Notes: generated by a model from the letters alone, not told the origin. Shown: positions 18,815 to 26,853, numbered from the stretch's first letter. The stretch: 64,000 nt of DNA from Fodinibius sediminis (GCF_900182555.1 NZ_FXTH01000001.1:310001-374000); one strand, 5' to 3'. Made by a program: numbers and translations.

Positions 18815-18852
18815 AAGAGTTTTCCTTTCGGTTAGTTTTTAGTATGTCAGGA

Positions 18853-19032
18853 TTATTCTGCAGCAGCTTCCTTGATCTCCTCCTGTGCCCAGCAACCAAC
18901 GAATCCACTAACAAATGCCACTCCTATTTCTATCACTTTTGTACTAACAAGCACGACTCCCCCATTTACCTTCCTCAGGCTTTCACTGCTCAACTCGTCA
19001 ACCTCATCATTCACAAACGGATAATTGTTCAT
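18853..19032 (-). CDS. Second double-glycine-leader peptide precursor, 59 residues
   Basis: This short gene reads MNNYPFVNDEVDELSSESLR then KVNGG, a 25-residue leader with the double-glycine motif, and a 34-residue core rich in Val, Ile, Ala and Gly with a single Cys (GFVGCWAQEE) and an acidic end. TGAAAGG six bases upstream of the ATG serves as ribosome-binding site. The two adjacent genes have related leaders and different cores, each with one Cys, like two-peptide (class IIb) bacteriocins. Its stop is 38 bases before the next start, so one transcript carries both. Function is inferred from the leader only. Confidence 0.62.
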   Translation of the reverse strand: MNNYPFVNDEVDELSSESLRKVNGGVVLVSTKVIEIGVAFVSGFVGCWAQEEIKEAAAE

Positions 19033-19219
19033 GGCCTTTCAGCTTTTGATTCGTGTTTATGTTTCGATCCGGAATGATTCAATGTTGGACTTTTCACTGA
19101 ACAAATAAATACAGTGGATTTTTTGGTGATTTTATTTTCACCACTCCCAAGGTGCGGGACCGGAATAACGCGAGGCAGGTACTCTATTCCAGGCCCTCCT
19201 TTTAAAAACAGGCAAAGGT

Positions 19220-19246
19220 GTCACTCCGAGCCCAGCGAGGAGTCTC
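19220..19246 (+). repeat. REP-like palindromic sequence
   Basis: GTCACTCCGAGCCCAGCGAG followed by GAGTCTC resembles the intergenic GTCATTCCGAGC..GCGAGGAATCTC palindromes found in many copies in Bacteroidota genomes, some linked to REP-associated transposases. ACTCC and GGAGT form the stem. Only one copy lies in this window. Confidence 0.45.
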
Positions 19247-19281
19247 AAATGGTACCATGGGGTATATTGTAAACTAATTTC

Positions 19282-19342
19282 ATTCATCGGATGAGTGGAG
19301 GGGGCACCCACAAGACAAGATCCTGCTACTCATCCGATGAAT
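19282..19342. repeat. Perfect 15-bp inverted repeat, 31-bp spacer
   Basis: ATTCATCGGATGAGT (19282-19296) is repeated as its exact reverse complement at 19328-19342. Each arm also contains its own smaller dyad (ATTCATC/GATGA). It could be the pair of ends of a very short element or a binding site. Confidence 0.7.
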
Positions 19343-19512
19343 ATATAACTCCACGCAAGAGGAAGAGACCGCTTCGCAGCACCAAAAGGGAGCCACAGCT
19401 CTCAAGGCCGTACATTTAAACCTGACTGCCTGACTACGTTACCCCAAGTTAAGACTATGCATAAACCGTGTCCCATCCTCAAATGAAGTATGGCGTAGCC
19501 TACGACGGGATC

Positions 19513-19552
19513 ATGTCTAAGGTGCGACGCGGGCATGTCGTACCCTAGACAT
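19513..19552. repeat. Imperfect 16-bp hairpin
   Basis: Bases 19513-19528 (ATGTCTAAGGTGCGAC) pair with 19537-19552 at 14 of 16 positions, one of the two others being a G-U wobble, around an eight-base loop. No T-run follows. Confidence 0.6.
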
Positions 19553-19622
19553 AGTATAGCTCTACCTTACGACCATATATTGTCGTAGCCTTAACACAGG
19601 ATATGCCCTCCCATTAAACCCA

Positions 19623-20324
19623 TTACTGTACAATCAGCCGGGGCGTAAAAATAGTTGATCGCAATTGGTTGCCGTTCCGAGGCGTATTCCGCACCTCCAA
19701 CCGGTAGGTGCCGGGTGACAGCTCTTCAGGGATGCGCAAAGCCAGCGTCGTTGGCTCATTGGTGTGGATTTGGGGCGCCTCCGTCTTGTCGTCGCCGGAC
19801 TGGGGAACAAAGAAAACGCCTTCGTCTTCGATATTATCATAGATCTTCAGGTTACTGCCGGTAATCTCCAGCACATCGCCAGGGGTAAGGACCTCATCGA
19901 TGGTGCCGCTGGCCCAGTCGTTGACCTCATCGATTTCCGGGGTCACACCTCCCCCGGTCAACTTACGCACGGGAATATCCCCGGCGATCTCGGTAACGGT
20001 GCTCTTGGGCACCAATTTGATCAATATCTCGTGGCGACCCGGCTCAAACTGGTCGTCTTCGCTTGTAAATATCCCGCTGATGCCGAAACGTGTGCGGATA
20101 TACTCGTCGGTATATCCTTCTCCCTCCCGAAGGTAGAGGATAATACGCTTCCAATAGTTGTCGATGACGGCGTTGGTCTCGGTAGGCTTCAGGATCGAGC
20201 CCGGAGCAGTGATATCCTCAATCAGATCTTTCCGGGTGTTCATGGTAACATCCACCGGGCGTGCCAGGCGGTCATCCGGGTCATCAGTGGTAAAGGGGTT
20301 ATTATATAGACGATAGTACAGCAT
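19623..20324 (-). CDS. Bvu_2165-like protein: HU/IHF-like domain plus Ig-like domain
   Basis: The 233-residue protein matches the Bacteroidota family with an IHF-HU-like N-terminal domain (start MLYYRLYNNPFTTDDPDD, then RKDLIEDITAPGSILKPTET and GISGIFTSEDDQFEPGRHEI, ~1-115) and a C-terminal Ig-like DUF4469 domain (VLTPGDVLEITGSNLKIYDN to the end, ending in GTYRLEVRNT). HU-like folds bind DNA, but the role of this family is not known. It is a single gene in the accessory region between the palindrome-rich stretch and the first DUF559 cassette. The fold recognition is from remembered family patterns. Confidence 0.7.
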   Translation of the reverse strand: MLYYRLYNNPFTTDDPDDRLARPVDVTMNTRKDLIEDITAPGSILKPTETNAVIDNYWKRIILYLREGEGYTDEYIRTRFGISGIFTSEDDQFEPGRHEILIKLVPKSTVTEIAGDIPVRKLTGGGVTPEIDEVNDWASGTIDEVLTPGDVLEITGSNLKIYDNIEDEGVFFVPQSGDDKTEAPQIHTNEPTTLALRIPEELSPGTYRLEVRNTPRNGNQLRSTIFTPRLIVQ

Positions 20325-20852
20325 AATCCGTAGTATTCTATTAAGGGTTTTGGCTCTTTTGATGGTGCTGCCATATCAGGCCGGCAAGGCGCATCGTTCC
20401 TGATGCATTTAGCCTGATTTCAACGTAGTTATCATAACTAAAATGCCTATTTGCCTTGAAAAGGCAAGAAAAAATGTGGCTGTCTAAAAGGTTTTATATT
20501 GGTTTAACTGCCTAATAATTTAAGGTTGTAACATCCTTTCAAAGGGCTACCATCCCCTTGTCCTCCTTCTCCAGAGCTTGTCCCGAAAACTATCGGGAGA
20601 GAAGAGGGATTCAGGGAGATTGATTCTCCCACACCATCCACGGCCTCTCAACACCTGAAGAGGTTCTTAAAACCCGGCTGCAGCTCAGCCAGCAGGAACA
20701 AACCGCCATATTCATATCCCTGCCTCACCTCAATCCTCCTGTCCTCCTTCTCCAAGGAGGAACGCACCAACCAACCTGGATAACTTATTTATTCATTTAA
20801 AAGGTATAATTATATTTTGATATTGGTGGCCATAATTCAAGATCAAGGGATC
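20325..20852. other. Non-coding region before DUF559 copy 1
   Basis: The first part (20325-20558) has only small dyads (GCATC/GATGC near 20390-20405 and TTGCCTT/AAGGCAA near 20452-20468). From 20559 it consists of the 67-bp repeat, a 105-base spacer, and from 20731 the start of the duplicated cassette with a CCTCCTT/AAGGAGG hairpin (20744-20761) and an A/T-rich promoter-like stretch. Confidence 0.55.
20559..20625 (+). repeat. 67-bp direct repeat, left copy
   Basis: This sequence recurs at 21228-21294 with one difference in 67 (G at 20574 for A). It contains the hairpin TCCCGA-aaacta-TCGGGA. The two copies enclose the first DUF559 gene like the boundaries of a mobile unit. Confidence 0.85.
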
Positions 20853-21267
20853 ATGAATAAATCACATTACCATAAAGAAAATAAGGAGTTAGCTCGAAAG
20901 CTTCGTAAAGACGGCACCAAAGGTGAAGCAACCCTCTGGGAGAAGGTATTAAGAGCAAAGCAATTTCACGGATATCAATTTAACCGCCAGTATTGCATTG
21001 ATGAGTATATTGTAGATTTCATCTCACGTAAACTAAAGCTGATTATCGAAGTGGACGGTTACTCCCATACCTTCAAACAGGAAGAAGATAAATGTAGAGA
21101 TAAAAAGTTAATCGAACTGGGATACACCACGGTACGGTTTTCAGAACAGGAAGTCTGCACTGACCTGGACAATGTTATACGGGTTTTAGAAAGCTATCTT
21201 CCAGACAACAATTGAATTCAATCCTCCTGTCCTCCTTCTCCAAAGCTTGTCCCGAAAACTATCGGGA
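20731..21267 (+). repeat. 537-bp cassette with DUF559 gene, copy 1
   Basis: The segment is repeated in the same orientation at 23982-24518. By reading, the two copies differ by a single base within the DUF559 gene (CTT versus CTG for one Leu codon near its end). The unit starts with CAATCCTCCTGTCC, includes its own upstream region and ends in the TCGGGA hairpin arm. Confidence 0.9.
20853..21215 (+). CDS. DUF559 (Vsr-like) endonuclease-domain protein, copy 1
   Basis: The 120-residue protein has the DUF559 pattern: RKDGTKGEATLWEKVLRAKQ, then YIVDFISRKLKLIIEVDG with the Asp and Glu-x-Asp of a PD-(D/E)xK/Vsr-like nuclease core, then SHTFKQEEDKCRDKKL and TTVRFSEQEV. The ATG at 20853 follows AAGGGA; an open stretch upstream is not needed. 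DUF559 proteins are small single-domain nucleases of unclear role, sometimes scattered in many copies. Here the gene lies in a duplicated cassette between 67-bp direct repeats, so mobility is suggested. Cleavage activity has not been shown by anything here. Confidence 0.85.
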   Translation: MNKSHYHKENKELARKLRKDGTKGEATLWEKVLRAKQFHGYQFNRQYCIDEYIVDFISRKLKLIIEVDGYSHTFKQEEDKCRDKKLIELGYTTVRFSEQEVCTDLDNVIRVLESYLPDNN

Positions 21268-21294
21268 GAGAAGAGGGATTCAGGGAGATTGATT
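21228..21294 (+). repeat. 67-bp direct repeat, right copy
   Basis: It matches 20559-20625 at 66 of 67 positions and starts 12 bases after the DUF559 stop. A third version, opened by 46 other bases (24519-24564), follows DUF559 copy 2. Confidence 0.85.
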
Positions 21295-21422
21295 AACCTT
21301 AATTGAATTTTTAGACTGCCTCAACAACTAGTTAAACACATATCTATGTAGATTTTTACAGCCATAGAAGATCAATCCTACTGCCTCTCTTCTGTGGAAA
21401 ACCTCGCATCAGGAAGCTTAAA

Positions 21423-21449
21423 ATGGGACGGGCTGGAAGCCCTTCCCAT
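21423..21449 (-). terminator. Intrinsic terminator after purU
   Basis: ATGGGA-c-GGGCT pairs with AGCC-c-t-TCCCAT around a GGA loop (21423-21449, one mismatch). Read on the minus strand it lies six bases past the purU stop and runs into ATTTTAAG; on the plus strand it is followed by ATTTTTC, so it may work both ways. Confidence 0.65.
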
Positions 21450-21454
21450 ATTTT

Positions 21455-22291
21455 TCACTCAAAGACGATCGTCCGGTTGTCATGTATGAAAATCCGCTCC
21501 TCCAGCAACAGCTTTACGGCCTTTGCCAACACGGTCTTCTCCACATCCCGGCCGGCATTGGCCATCTGCTCGGCAGTATGCGTATGGTTGACCGGCAATA
21601 CATCCTGGGCAATGATGGGGCCCTCGTCAAGATCATCCGTAACAAAATGTGCAGTAGCCCCGATGATCTTAACCCCGCGCTCAAAGGCCTGCCGGTAAGG
21701 ATTGGCCCCGATGAAGGCCGGCAAAAAGGAATGATGAATGTTTAAAATGCGATCCTGGTACCGATCGACAAAGTCGGAGGTAAAAATACGCATATACTTC
21801 GCCAGTACGATGTAATCGGGAGCATACTGATCCACGACCTCCTGCAGCTGTTTCTCATGGGCCCTGCGCTCCAGCCCCTCATGGCTCAGGTGGTGAAACG
21901 GGATATCAAAAGCACGGGTTAAACTGCCAAGAGTATCATGGTTGCTGATCACAGCATCAATCCTGGCGGGGATCTCCCCGTAGCTGTGCCTCAGCAGCAG
22001 ATCTCCCAGGCAGTGCGCCTCCCTGGTCGCCATAATCACAATAGAGCGGTTTCCAATTTCAGCCTGCCGGATATTTGCCGCCGGCGGAAGAGCCTCCTCA
22101 AGATCCGCCACAACATCGTTTGGGGATTCCGTTCCCTCAAAAGCTGTTCGCATGACAAAATGATCGGTTGTTGCATCCACAAATTCCTGGTTGCTGACAA
22201 TATTCAGCCCGTGCTGGTACAATACCTCCGTGATTTTGTATACCAATCCCTTCTCGTCCGGACAGTCAATATGCAGTACTTGTTCCCCCAT
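21455..22291 (-). CDS. purU: Formyltetrahydrofolate deformylase
   Basis: The 278-residue protein has an N-terminal ACT domain (HIDCPDEKGLVYKITEVLYQ, 1-85) and a C-terminal formyltransferase-like hydrolase domain (VISNHDTLG, HHSFLPAFIGANPYRQAFERG, GATAHFVTDDLDEGPIIAQD). PurU hydrolyses 10-formyl-THF to formate and THF, balancing one-carbon pools and feeding PurT. Length is typical (about 280). It is a single gene, divergent from mnmE, and lies between the two DUF559 cassettes. Confidence 0.96.
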   Translation of the reverse strand: MGEQVLHIDCPDEKGLVYKITEVLYQHGLNIVSNQEFVDATTDHFVMRTAFEGTESPNDVVADLEEALPPAANIRQAEIGNRSIVIMATREAHCLGDLLLRHSYGEIPARIDAVISNHDTLGSLTRAFDIPFHHLSHEGLERRAHEKQLQEVVDQYAPDYIVLAKYMRIFTSDFVDRYQDRILNIHHSFLPAFIGANPYRQAFERGVKIIGATAHFVTDDLDEGPIIAQDVLPVNHTHTAEQMANAGRDVEKTVLAKAVKLLLEERIFIHDNRTIVFE

Positions 22292-22459
22292 TGATCCGTT
22301 GTTTCATTCGTTAATTGATACTATGTCTTCTAAAAACAGCCTGAACAGTAAAAATAAAATCCACGCCGATCAATAAAATTTCGGCAACAGGCAGACCAAG
22401 CACCAGTGCTGCCAACATGGATGCTGATTATACCTGCCAGAGTCGTTATATTCAACACT

Positions 22460-23872
22460 ATGAAAAAAAGCACCGAGCAAACAGCTACCGAAACCAGCGC
22501 CACAATCACCGAACGCCCACCCATCGCGGCCATTGCCACACCGGTTGGCGAGGGCGGCATTGCCGTCATTCGCGTATCCGGGAAAGAGGCCATCGCCAAT
22601 GTCAATCGGGCTTTCCGGGGGGCGGACCTGACCGAACAGCAGAGTCATACCGTTCATTTTGGCAAAATTGTGGATGAGCGGGACGAGGTCGTTGATGAAG
22701 TGCTGGCTACGCTCTTCCACTCGCCAAAATCATACACCGGCGAAGAAACTGTGGAAATATCCTGCCACGGCGGGGTACTGGTTACCCAGGCCGTGCTGGA
22801 AACAATACTGGGGCTCGGCATACAGCCGGCGGAGGCCGGAGAATTTACCCAGCGGGCCTTTTTAAACGGCAAGATGGAGCTCAGCCAGGCCGAAGCAGTG
22901 GCTGATCTCATTCATGCCAAAAGCGCCAAGGCGCTCGACTCCGCCCACCAGCAGCTGGAGGGTCGACTGGGGGAACATATCAAACAGTTCCGGCAGCAGA
23001 TTATAGATGCCACGGCCATGGTCGAGCTGGAGCTCGACTTTGTAGAGGAGGATGTTGAGTTTGCCAACAAGGAGCAGCTCAAACAGCTGCTTGAAGAACT
23101 CGACCAGGAAATTGACAGCCTGCTGGCCACTTACGAAACCGGGCGGCTGGTCAAGCACGGGGTGCAAACCGTTTTTATGGGGCTGCCCAATGCCGGCAAA
23201 TCCACCCTGCTTAATACCCTGGTAGGCAAGGACCGGGCTATTGTTACCGATATTGCCGGCACCACGCGCGATACCATTGATGTGGACTGGAGTTATGACG
23301 GTCTTCGATTCATCCTGACGGATACGGCGGGCCTCCGTGAAACCGAGGACATTGTGGAAGCGGAAGGCGTCAAGCGTTCCCAGAAGGCCTTCCGGGAGGC
23401 CGACCTGGTTGTCTACCTGAAAGACTTGTCGCATCAGCTGACTGGGGAGGAGCAGCAGGACATCTCCTCCCTGCAGCAGGATGCCGGTGAGACCCCCTTT
23501 GTACTGATCGGCACCAAAAAAGACATCGCCCGGCCCGTGGACGATGAACGCATCGCCTATGATCTCAAAATTTCAGCCCTGGAAGGGGCAAAAATTGAGG
23601 ATCTGAAACAGCTGATGAAGCAGCGGGCGCTGGAAAACAAACACTATGATGCCTCCAGCCTGCTGGTGACCTCCAGCCGCCACCGGGATGCCCTGCAGAA
23701 GGCCCGCGAACATATTCGCAGCGCCCTGCAGGCCCTGGAACAGGGCCTGACCGGGGATTTCCTCTCCATCGATTTGCGGTCGGCCCTTAAAGACCTGGGG
23801 ACAATCACCGGCGAAATAACAACCGAAGACATCCTGGATTCCATCTTCTCGCGCTTCTGCATCGGTAAGTGA
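22460..23872 (+). CDS. mnmE: tRNA uridine-5-carboxymethylaminomethyl modification GTPase
   Basis: The 470-residue protein has the N-terminal formyl-THF-binding domain (AAIATPVGEGGIAVIRVSG), a central helical domain and a Ras-like G domain inserted in it (GLPNAGKSTLLN, TTRDTIDVDW, DTAGLRETED), ending in the FCIGK C-terminus with the conserved Cys. MnmE works with MnmG to modify U34 of certain tRNAs. The ATG at 22460 gives the usual length and the usual N-terminus after a short Thr/Glu-rich extension. It is bounded downstream by the second DUF559 cassette. Confidence 0.97.
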   Translation: MKKSTEQTATETSATITERPPIAAIATPVGEGGIAVIRVSGKEAIANVNRAFRGADLTEQQSHTVHFGKIVDERDEVVDEVLATLFHSPKSYTGEETVEISCHGGVLVTQAVLETILGLGIQPAEAGEFTQRAFLNGKMELSQAEAVADLIHAKSAKALDSAHQQLEGRLGEHIKQFRQQIIDATAMVELELDFVEEDVEFANKEQLKQLLEELDQEIDSLLATYETGRLVKHGVQTVFMGLPNAGKSTLLNTLVGKDRAIVTDIAGTTRDTIDVDWSYDGLRFILTDTAGLRETEDIVEAEGVKRSQKAFREADLVVYLKDLSHQLTGEEQQDISSLQQDAGETPFVLIGTKKDIARPVDDERIAYDLKISALEGAKIEDLKQLMKQRALENKHYDASSLLVTSSRHRDALQKAREHIRSALQALEQGLTGDFLSIDLRSALKDLGTITGEITTEDILDSIFSRFCIGK

Positions 23873-23981
23873 TATACATAGAACGCAGATCATACGGGCT
23901 GTGCGGGTTGTTGCAGCTTATAATACCCACGCTTATCGATTAAAAACTCATTTTGAACTATTGAAACCATAGTAACACCGG

Positions 23982-24518
23982 CAATCCTCCTGTCCTCCTT
24001 CTCCAAGGAGGAACGCACCAACCAACCTGGATAACTTATTTATTCATTTAAAAGGTATAATTATATTTTGATATTGGTGGCCATAATTCAAGATCAAGGG
24101 ATCATGAATAAATCACATTACCATAAAGAAAATAAGGAGTTAGCTCGAAAGCTTCGTAAAGACGGCACCAAAGGTGAAGCAACCCTCTGGGAGAAGGTAT
24201 TAAGAGCAAAGCAATTTCACGGATATCAATTTAACCGCCAGTATTGCATTGATGAGTATATTGTAGATTTCATCTCACGTAAACTAAAGCTGATTATCGA
24301 AGTGGACGGTTACTCCCATACCTTCAAACAGGAAGAAGATAAATGTAGAGATAAAAAGTTAATCGAACTGGGATACACCACGGTACGGTTTTCAGAACAG
24401 GAAGTCTGCACTGACCTGGACAATGTTATACGGGTTTTAGAAAGCTATCTGCCAGACAACAATTGAATTCAATCCTCCTGTCCTCCTTCTCCAAAGCTTG
24501 TCCCGAAAACTATCGGGA
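23982..24518 (+). repeat. 537-bp cassette with DUF559 gene, copy 2
   Basis: This copy has the same orientation as 20731-21267, 3251 bp away, and is almost identical. The left 67-bp repeat found before copy 1 is missing here, and the right one is split by 46 bases (24519-24564) that themselves contain an AGGGAC/GTCCCT dyad before resuming with AAGAGGGATTC up to 24586. Confidence 0.9.
24104..24466 (+). CDS. DUF559 (Vsr-like) endonuclease-domain protein, copy 2
   Basis: The 120-residue product is identical to that of the gene at 20853; the only base change (CTG for CTT) is silent. Upstream and ribosome-binding sequences are the same, so both are probably expressed. Two perfect copies 3.25 kb apart point to very recent duplication or ongoing gene conversion. 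The function is as uncertain as for copy 1. Confidence 0.85.
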   Translation: MNKSHYHKENKELARKLRKDGTKGEATLWEKVLRAKQFHGYQFNRQYCIDEYIVDFISRKLKLIIEVDGYSHTFKQEEDKCRDKKLIELGYTTVRFSEQEVCTDLDNVIRVLESYLPDNN

Positions 24519-24717
24519 TAGGGACGCACCAATTACGTCTGCCGCCCCCAATGTCCCTCCTGGGAAGAGGGATTCAGGGAGATTGACCCGCTATTCAATA
24601 AAATCAATTTAACCTTTTAGCCGACAAATAGGTTATAATACGCGTTAAAAGACCTCTGCTCCTGAGCTAAAAAGCGCGGGCAGGGCTTGGAACCGCAGAG
24701 TTATACTCCCGGCGTAC

Positions 24718-25785
24718 TTAACGCTGTTCGCCTACAATACCTTCTATCTTTTTGACTACGTCTGTACTGTAGAGCTGTTCATTCTCCTTCACCTCTCCCT
24801 TTTTGACGGCCCGGTGGCCGTACATCATCAGCCAAACCTCCCCGGCCCCCTCGATATTAGAGCCGTGGCTGCGCCACGTATCGAGCGGCTGCGTTCCGCG
24901 CCCGTGGTCGGTTGTAATAATGAAGGTCGTCTTTCCCCTGTAATAGGGATCGCGCCGGGTGTATTCCCACAGCTCCTTCAAAAAGGCATCCGTGCTGTGG
25001 GCCGAGTTCAGGTAGGCCTGGTAATTGCCCTGGTGGGCAAAATCATCGGTTTCCCCATAGGCGATATAGATTATATCCGGGTGCCGGGCTTTCATATACT
25101 CGAGCGCATAATTATGGGTGAACATATCCAGCCGAACGGAGCTCCAGGGGCTGGGCGTATGGGGCTGCACCCTGTTCAGGAACTGTTCGATTTCGGTGAG
25201 ATTTGCTCCTTTTGCCTTCTCAAAGCCGGCATTCACCGGCACCCCGCTTCGCTGCTCGTTAATGATATACGGAAAGACATCCCAGCTGCCGAAAGCGGCT
25301 ACCTTCCCACGGTAAACGTCCCCCTGGTTGAGTTCTTCCAGGATGGTAACATTGGGATTATTGATCTTGTCATTGCTGTCTATGTGCTCATCATCCGCTT
25401 CTCCGGTCAGGATTTCATTATATCCGGGATAGGAAAACAGCATGCTGTTCGTCAGATTGACCTTGCTCCCGTATATCCGGTTTCCGTGGATAGTTCCTAT
25501 CCCGGCAACCGTATTCCAGATAAACGGCAAGAGGGCTGCGCGGCGCTCTTCGGGGTGGTTCCGCCAGAATTTTTCTTTCAGGGAAGTGGCATCCGATACA
25601 TAATCCTCATGGCCAATAAGCAGTGAATCGGCACCGGTGAAAAGCTCCTGCCAGCGAAAGCCGTCCAGAGTTATAAGCACCACTTTTTCTGCTGAAGAGT
25701 TATCCTGAGCACAGGCGTCTTGCACCCAGCCTCCAAATAAACAGCAAAATAACATCCATACTACGAGAACATCTGTTTTATCCAT
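24718..25785 (-). CDS. Secreted alkaline-phosphatase-superfamily hydrolase
   Basis: The 355-residue protein starts with a signal peptide (LVVWMLFCCLFGGWVQDACA, then QD) and continues with VVLITLDGFRWQELFTGADS, where Asp and a nearby Thr/Ser would bind metal and act as nucleophile, then YIAYGETDDFAHQG and TFIITTDHGRG, the metal-binding end. This is the type I phosphodiesterase/AP superfamily; sulfatase, phosphodiesterase or phosphatase activities are possible. It is the last gene of the SusC-SusD-metallophosphoesterase series on the minus strand, 102 bases after its neighbour. Periplasmic phosphoester cleavage fits the context. Confidence 0.8.
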   Translation of the reverse strand: MDKTDVLVVWMLFCCLFGGWVQDACAQDNSSAEKVVLITLDGFRWQELFTGADSLLIGHEDYVSDATSLKEKFWRNHPEERRAALLPFIWNTVAGIGTIHGNRIYGSKVNLTNSMLFSYPGYNEILTGEADDEHIDSNDKINNPNVTILEELNQGDVYRGKVAAFGSWDVFPYIINEQRSGVPVNAGFEKAKGANLTEIEQFLNRVQPHTPSPWSSVRLDMFTHNYALEYMKARHPDIIYIAYGETDDFAHQGNYQAYLNSAHSTDAFLKELWEYTRRDPYYRGKTTFIITTDHGRGTQPLDTWRSHGSNIEGAGEVWLMMYGHRAVKKGEVKENEQLYSTDVVKKIEGIVGEQR

Positions 25786-25887
25786 GTCAAATTTATCAAT
25801 AATTATGAGTTGCCCGGTTAGAAATTAAGATATAGTCCTTATGATTGACCAACTTCTCTTTATGCAAGGAAGGCCATGGATGGTTGG

Positions 25888-26835
25888 CTACATGTAACCA
25901 TCGAGCATATTATAGGTTATATATTCCCGATCAAAGGAGCCATCTTCGTATAAGTTAACCATAGCGTAGCCCGGCGGGGTTTGGTGATAATTGCCATTCC
26001 ACCAGTTGCCGCTGACCGCACCATTACAGTAATAGGTTACATCATTATAATCAACCCGATCCAGCAGGTGAATGTGACCGCTTAAACACAGCTGCACATT
26101 GAGATGCCGGCAAAACAGCTCCACAATTCGGCGGGCATCGATGTGCATCCAGGCGCCGGGGACTTCCCAGTCGCCTGACTCTTCATTATTACCGTCAAAA
26201 TAGGCCGCTGCACACACAATGGGGATATGCGACAGCACCATGACGGGCGTGTCTTCAGGAGTTGCCGAAAGTTCTTTCTTAAGCCACGCAAATTGCTCTT
26301 CATCGAGGCGGGCGGTGTACCAGTCGCCATTGATAGAATGGGTGCTGTCGAGCACGATGAAGTGCCAGCCCGCCCGGTCGAAGCTGTAATAACGCTGATC
26401 TAATTCCATGGCCTCCATTGCCCATTTCTTGCCATAAAGCGGGTCGTCCATCGCCCCTTCTCCCCAGACATCATGATTACCGATACAGTCAATCACCGGC
26501 AACCCATTTTCTTGCTGAAGGATGCGGTGCCAAAGATCCCACTGTGCTTTTACTTTTGAACGGGAAGTGCCCAGGGCATCGTTAATCGCATCGCCACCAT
26601 TAAAAATGATATCGGGTGGATCCTGCTGCCCCTGCAAATGATGCAGGCACTGCTCCAGTCCCTTGGCAGAGCGATATTTGTCATCCGTATTATTGCTTAG
26701 GTGTACATCCGTGATATGGGCAATACGCAAGACCCGTCTCTTATTTTCTGTCGTCTGCTGGTACGTTTTCCCCGCCGTCAAAAGGCTGCCCAGGGAAGCG
26801 CTGCCGGTATATTTCAGAAAATCTTTTCGATCCAT
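25888..26835 (-). CDS. Metallophosphoesterase (calcineurin-like), probably exported
   Basis: The 315-residue protein has the five metallophosphoesterase motifs in order: DVH, GGDAIND, GNHD, HIPIV (His) and SGHIHL. The N-terminus MDRKDFLKYTGSASLGSLL looks like a Tat signal of the RRxFLK type, but the second Arg is Lys, so export by Tat is likely but not certain. It lies 19 bases downstream of susD and would be in the same operon. Substrates could be phosphodiesters, cyclic nucleotides or phosphomonoesters. Confidence 0.85.
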   Translation of the reverse strand: MDRKDFLKYTGSASLGSLLTAGKTYQQTTENKRRVLRIAHITDVHLSNNTDDKYRSAKGLEQCLHHLQGQQDPPDIIFNGGDAINDALGTSRSKVKAQWDLWHRILQQENGLPVIDCIGNHDVWGEGAMDDPLYGKKWAMEAMELDQRYYSFDRAGWHFIVLDSTHSINGDWYTARLDEEQFAWLKKELSATPEDTPVMVLSHIPIVCAAAYFDGNNEESGDWEVPGAWMHIDARRIVELFCRHLNVQLCLSGHIHLLDRVDYNDVTYYCNGAVSGNWWNGNYHQTPPGYAMVNLYEDGSFDREYITYNMLDGYM

Positions 26836-26853
26836 TATAAAATATCTGTTATG

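Larger units (their letters stand above)
19033..19622. other. 590-base non-coding stretch with several inverted repeats
   Basis: No gene is supported here. Besides the promoter region of the peptide genes (with a GGTGA/TCACC dyad near 19124-19141), it holds a REP-like hairpin (19220-19246), a perfect 15-bp inverted repeat (19282-19342) and an imperfect 16-bp hairpin (19513-19552), plus shorter TACGAC/GTCGTA dyads near 19570. The density of palindromes suggests insertion-sequence remnants or repeat elements. Confidence 0.55.

Noticed and set aside
19513-19552. Hairpin as an integron attC site
   Set aside because: The GTTRRRY and RYYYAAC core sites are missing and no integrase or cassette array is present.
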